Positions 61,060 through 64,000 of a stretch of DNA of 64,000 nucleotides are shown piece after piece (positions within the stretch are counted from its first letter, which is position 1; each line of letters begins with the position of its first letter). The position numbers and the translations under genes were made by a program. The stretch is from NCBI RefSeq assembly GCF_001679645.1, contig NZ_LRUN01000014.1, positions 1 through 64,000 of the forward strand. Reading direction: 5' to 3'. The stretch comes from Pseudomonas bananamidigenes. GTDB taxonomy: Bacteria; Pseudomonadota; Gammaproteobacteria; Pseudomonadales; Pseudomonadaceae. The notes beneath the pieces were generated by a model. It did no database searches. It was given only the letters and a program-made list of their open reading frames with translations, and was not told the origin of the DNA.

Positions 61060-62370
61060 ATGAATGCCCGCGCCCACGCCTTCGCGAGCCAACCCCACAT
61101 TGCCTCTTATTACGCCGCCAGCAGCCTGCCGCAGCCCGACCATCCGGTGCTGCAGGGTGAGCTGACTGCGGATGTGTGCGTGGTCGGTGGTGGTTTTTCC
61201 GGGCTGAACACCGCGCTGGAACTGGCAGAACGCGGCTTGAGCGTGGTGCTGCTGGAAGCGCACCGGATCGGCTGGGGCGCCAGCGGCCGCAACGGCGGGC
61301 AACTGATTCGCGGGGTCGGTCACGGCCTCGACCAGTTCGCCAACGTGATCGGCGCCGACGGTGTGCGTCAGATGAAACTCATGGGGCTGGAAGCAGTGGA
61401 AATCGTCCGACAGCGCGTCGAGAAATTTCAGATCCCCTGCGACCTGACCTGGGGTTACTGCGACCTTGCCAACAAACCGTCCGACCTGGAAGGCTTCGCC
61501 GAAGACGCCGAAGAACTGCGCAGTCTCGGCTACCGCTACGAAACCCGTCTGCTTCAAGCGAACGAAATGCACACGGTCGTCGGCTCCAAGCGTTACGTCG
61601 GCGGCCTGATCGACATGGGCTCCGGTCATTTGCACCCGTTGAACCTGGCGCTGGGCGAAGCGGCGGCGGCACAACGACTGGGCGTCAAACTGTTCGAACA
61701 ATCGGCGGTCACCCGCATCGACTACGGCCCCGAAGTCCGGGTACACGCTGCACAAGGTTCGGTGCGAGCGAAAACGCTGGTGCTCGGCTGCAATGCCTAT
61801 CTCAACAACCTGAATCCGCAACTCAGCGGCAAGGTGCTGCCGGCCGGCAGCTACATCATCGCCACCGAACCCCTGAGCGAAGCACAGGCTCGGGAACTGC
61901 TGCCGCAGAACATGGCGGTCTGCGACCAGCGGGTGGCGCTGGATTACTACCGGCTCTCGGCGGACCGGCGCCTGCTGTTCGGTGGTGCCTGCCATTATTC
62001 GGGGCGTGATCCAAAGGACATCGGCGCGTACATGCGGCCCAAAATGCTGGAAGTGTTCCCGCAGCTCGCCTCAGCGAAGATCGATTATCAGTGGGGCGGG
62101 ATGATCGGCATCGGTGCCAACCGCCTGCCGCAGATTGGCCGGCTAAGCGATCAGCTGAACGTGTATTACGCCCAGGCCTATTCCGGCCATGGCGTGAATG
62201 CCACACACCTGGCGGGCAAATTGCTGGCCGAAGCCATCAGCGGTCAGCACAGCGGTGGCTTTGATCTGTTTGCCAAAGTGCCGCACATCACCTTCCCCGG
62301 CGGCAAGCATTTGCGCTCGCCGCTGCTGGCACTGGGGATGTTGTGGCATCGGCTCAAAGAGCTGGTCTGA
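61060..62370 (+). CDS. pauB4: FAD-dependent oxidoreductase, PauB-like gamma-glutamylpolyamine oxidase
   Basis: A DAO-family flavoenzyme of 436 residues. The N-terminal FAD motif is VCVVGGGFSGLNTALEL with the acidic end of strand 2 (LLEAHRIGWGASGRNGGQL); the C terminus has YAQAYSGHGVNATHLAGKLLAEA. E. coli PuuB and the P. aeruginosa PauB oxidases oxidise gamma-glutamylputrescine; the P. aeruginosa gene at this position, beside dadA and lrp, is pauB4. Identity of the polyamine substrate is inferred. I choose ATG 61060 (CAGG 9 bases upstream); ATG 61051 is directly adjacent to that site and less likely. Confidence 0.82.
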   Translation: MNARAHAFASQPHIASYYAASSLPQPDHPVLQGELTADVCVVGGGFSGLNTALELAERGLSVVLLEAHRIGWGASGRNGGQLIRGVGHGLDQFANVIGADGVRQMKLMGLEAVEIVRQRVEKFQIPCDLTWGYCDLANKPSDLEGFAEDAEELRSLGYRYETRLLQANEMHTVVGSKRYVGGLIDMGSGHLHPLNLALGEAAAAQRLGVKLFEQSAVTRIDYGPEVRVHAAQGSVRAKTLVLGCNAYLNNLNPQLSGKVLPAGSYIIATEPLSEAQARELLPQNMAVCDQRVALDYYRLSADRRLLFGGACHYSGRDPKDIGAYMRPKMLEVFPQLASAKIDYQWGGMIGIGANRLPQIGRLSDQLNVYYAQAYSGHGVNATHLAGKLLAEAISGQHSGGFDLFAKVPHITFPGGKHLRSPLLALGMLWHRLKELV

Positions 62371-62373
62371 GCT

Positions 62374-62398
62374 CGTTCCCACGCAGAGCGTGGGAACG
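62374..62398. repeat. Short intergenic palindrome (non-REP type)
   Basis: CGTTCCCACGC-AGA-GCGTGGGAACG: a perfect 11-base-pair stem with a 3-base loop, 4 bases after the oxidase stop. This GTTCCCACGC type of repeat is a different family from the GTGGGAGCGAGC units. It may serve as a terminator for both convergent genes although it lacks a T run. Confidence 0.9.
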
Positions 62399-62404
62399 AT
62401 CCTT

Positions 62405-62650
62405 CTAGATCCGCCAGAACGGCTTCAACCCCTCCTCCAGCGCCTGCTCCCGGGTCAGCCCGACATCCTTGAGCTGCTCCGGCGTCAGCCCGAGCAGGGC
62501 CTTGCGCGTGTGCAGACGGTGCCAGAACAGGCCCCAGCGACTCAGGCCGGACGGTGCGTTGCGCAATATCTCGTTGCGCGCCTTGTCCTGTTGCCCCGCC
62601 TCCAGTTCCTGACTGTGTAACGTCAGCCGCACATCGCTCAAGCCATTCAT
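62405..62650 (-). CDS. DUF1127 domain-containing protein
   Basis: An 81-residue protein ending in the DUF1127 segment: LFWHRLHTRKALLGLTPEQLKDVGLTREQALEEGLKPFW. Small DUF1127 proteins bind RNA or take part in phosphate, carbon and stress regulation in alpha-proteobacteria; no role is known for this one. It is divergent from the MocR-type gene across 180 bases that hold the repeated ATCTGT sites, so it could be a MocR target. Confidence 0.88.
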   Translation of the reverse strand: MNGLSDVRLTLHSQELEAGQQDKARNEILRNAPSGLSRWGLFWHRLHTRKALLGLTPEQLKDVGLTREQALEEGLKPFWRI

Positions 62651-62715
62651 TTTTTGTCGCTCCTGTTTACTTGGGTAGCCAGAGATTCCATGATGCGCGG
62701 GCCGACTAAAGCATT

Positions 62716-62794
62716 ACAGATTCAACGCATCTGTATTATTTCCATACAGATTTGCTGTCTCCGGGACTGAATTGTCGATTTACGCCGCATCTGT
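62716..62794. promoter_or_regulatory. Cluster of ATCTGT/ACAGAT half-sites (putative MocR operator)
   Basis: Four hexameric half-sites lie between divergent DUF1127 and MocR genes: ACAGAT at 62716-62721, ATCTGT at 62729-62734, ACAGAT at 62746-62751 and ATCTGT at 62789-62794. The first two and the middle two make inverted repeats; the block ATCTGTAT-N7-ATACAGAT is perfect over 8 bases. The second and fourth are direct repeats of GCATCTGTA. MocR-type regulators usually bind such direct or inverted repeats near their own promoter. Confidence 0.6.
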
Positions 62795-62830
62795 ACTGGT
62801 TTTTCGAATCACCTGCATCGAGGCAGTGCC

Positions 62831-64000
62831 ATGACCCTGTATGTGAACCTTGCCGAACTGCTCGGCACCCGCATCGAACAAGGCTTCTACCGTCCTGGTG
62901 ATCGCCTGCCGTCGGTACGCGCCTTGAGCGTAGAACATGGGGTCAGCCTGAGCACGGTGCAGCAGGCCTACCGAATGCTGGAAGACAGCGGCCTGGCCAC
63001 CCCGAAACCCAAATCCGGGTACTTCGTGCCGGTCGGCCGCGAGCTTCCCGAACTGCCGGCCATCGGGCGTCCAGCCCAGCGCCCGGTGGAGATTTCCCAG
63101 TGGGATCAGGTGCTGGAACTGATTCGCGCCGTACCGCGCAAGGACGTCGTGCAACTCGGTCGCGGCATGCCGGACATTTCGTCACCGACGATGAAACCGC
63201 TGCTGCGCGGACTGGCCCGTATCAGCCGCCGTCAGGACATGCCCGGTCTGTATTACGACAACATCCACGGCACCCTCGAACTGCGCGAACAGATCGCCCG
63301 GCTGATGCTCGATTCCGGCTGCCAGTTGAGCGCCAGCGACCTCGTCGTCACCACCGGTTGCCACGAAGCGCTGTCCACCAGCATTCACGCGATTTGCGAG
63401 CCGGGCGACATCGTCGCGGTGGATTCGCCAAGCTTTCACGGCGCCATGCAGACCCTCAAGGGGCTGGGCATGAAAGCCCTGGAAATCCCCACCGACCCGC
63501 TCACCGGCATCAGCCTCGAAGCCCTGGAACTGGCGCTGGAGCAATGGCCGATCAAGGTCATCCAGCTCACGCCCAACTGCAACAACCCGCTCGGCTACAT
63601 CATGCCGGAGTCGCGCAAACGCGCGTTGCTGACGCTGGCACAGCGCTTCGACGTGGCGATCATCGAGGACGATGTGTATGGTGAACTGGCCTACACCTAC
63701 CCGCGTCCGCGCACGATCAAATCCTTCGACGAAGACGGCCGCGTGCTGCTGTGCAGCTCGTTTTCCAAGACCCTCGCGCCGGGCCTGCGCATCGGCTGGG
63801 TCGCGCCGGGTCGCTACCTCGAACGGGTGCTGCACATGAAATACATCAGCACCGGCTCCACCGCACCACAGCCACAGATCGCCATCGCCGAATTTCTCAA
63901 GGCCGGGCACTTCGAACCGCATTTGCGGCGGATGCGCACTCAATATCAGCGCAATCGCGACGTGATGATCGACTGGGTGACCCGTTATTTCCCTGCCGGC
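62831..64000 (+). CDS. MocR-type GntR/aminotransferase regulator (partial, runs off right edge)
   Basis: An incomplete gene: 390 codons are in the window and the frame is open to its end. The N-terminal GntR winged helix spans about residues 1-70 (YRPGDRLPSVRALSVEHGVSLSTVQQAYRMLEDSG). From about 95 it is a type-I aminotransferase domain with LVVTTGCHEAL, TPNCNNPLGYIMP, IIEDDVYGEL and the PLP lysine Lys313 in SSFSKTLAPGLRIGW. MocR proteins use the PLP fold as an effector-sensing domain for amino acid or amine metabolism. The DUF1127 gene and ATCTGT sites lie upstream; roughly 80-110 residues are probably missing at the C terminus. Confidence 0.9.
   Translation, partial: MTLYVNLAELLGTRIEQGFYRPGDRLPSVRALSVEHGVSLSTVQQAYRMLEDSGLATPKPKSGYFVPVGRELPELPAIGRPAQRPVEISQWDQVLELIRAVPRKDVVQLGRGMPDISSPTMKPLLRGLARISRRQDMPGLYYDNIHGTLELREQIARLMLDSGCQLSASDLVVTTGCHEALSTSIHAICEPGDIVAVDSPSFHGAMQTLKGLGMKALEIPTDPLTGISLEALELALEQWPIKVIQLTPNCNNPLGYIMPESRKRALLTLAQRFDVAIIEDDVYGELAYTYPRPRTIKSFDEDGRVLLCSSFSKTLAPGLRIGWVAPGRYLERVLHMKYISTGSTAPQPQIAIAEFLKAGHFEPHLRRMRTQYQRNRDVMIDWVTRYFPAG

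Overview
The window is a chromosomal segment of a fluorescent-group Pseudomonas. Three things point there: high GC with strong third-position GC, recurrent intergenic repeats of the GTGGGAGCGAGC...GCTCGCTCCCAC type, and gene neighbourhoods that match the P. aeruginosa ppk-hemB to dadA/pauB4 region (algP-algQ-dsbB-hemYXDC-algR-argH, cyaA-rnk-cyaY-lysA-dapF-xerC, amtB-glnK-yifB, rep-xpt, pauR-dadX-ridA-dadA-dadR). No prophage, insertion sequence, CRISPR array, rRNA or tRNA was seen. Most of the window is core genome.

Layout. 0-8.7 kb: polyphosphate kinase and porphobilinogen synthase, a DedA membrane protein, a sterol-desaturase-family oxygenase, ElbB, a DUF188 protein and a haem-containing FTR1 iron permease. 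8.8-13.6 kb: an envelope lipoprotein cluster made of two tandem COG3014 lipoproteins with duplicated promoters, a YcfL lipoprotein and two LpoB-like proteins. 13.7-19.4 kb: LysE exporter, small MscS channel, YheS-type ABC-F protein, the histone-like AlgP with its long Lys-Pro-Ala-Ala tail, and a periplasmic FKBP. 19.5-25.9 kb: AlgQ (Rsd), DsbB, the haem operon hemC-hemD-hemX-hemY and the response regulator AlgR. The AlgZ/FimS sensor gene that sits next to algR in P. aeruginosa is absent, and argH follows directly.

26-44 kb: argH, a GST, small conserved proteins, class I adenylate cyclase, Rnk, frataxin CyaY, the tiny lipoprotein LptM, lysA-dapF (lysine and peptidoglycan precursors), DUF484-xerC-HAD phosphatase, SutA, YjbQ, amtB-glnK (ammonium uptake and its PII sensor), ubiK and yifB/comM. 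A 756-base stretch between ubiK and yifB is GC-poor for this genome, carries an imperfect repeat and ends in a strong terminator; I cannot assign it.

44-64 kb: a Cache-domain chemoreceptor, a LysR regulator divergent from a MATE exporter, a GGDEF/EAL protein with degenerate GGDEF, Rep helicase, xanthine phosphoribosyltransferase, a large acetyl-CoA hydrolase/transferase, cytochrome c5, then an amino-acid/polyamine block: PauR-like repressor, alanine racemase DadX, RidA, D-amino-acid dehydrogenase DadA, the divergent activator DadR, a YkgJ protein, a PauB-like FAD oxidase, a DUF1127 protein and a MocR-type regulator that runs off the right edge and has a cluster of ATCTGT/ACAGAT half-sites in front of it.

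Starts were re-chosen from family length and ribosome binding sites where the longest open frame was implausible. All functions are inferred from sequence recognition; no search was run.
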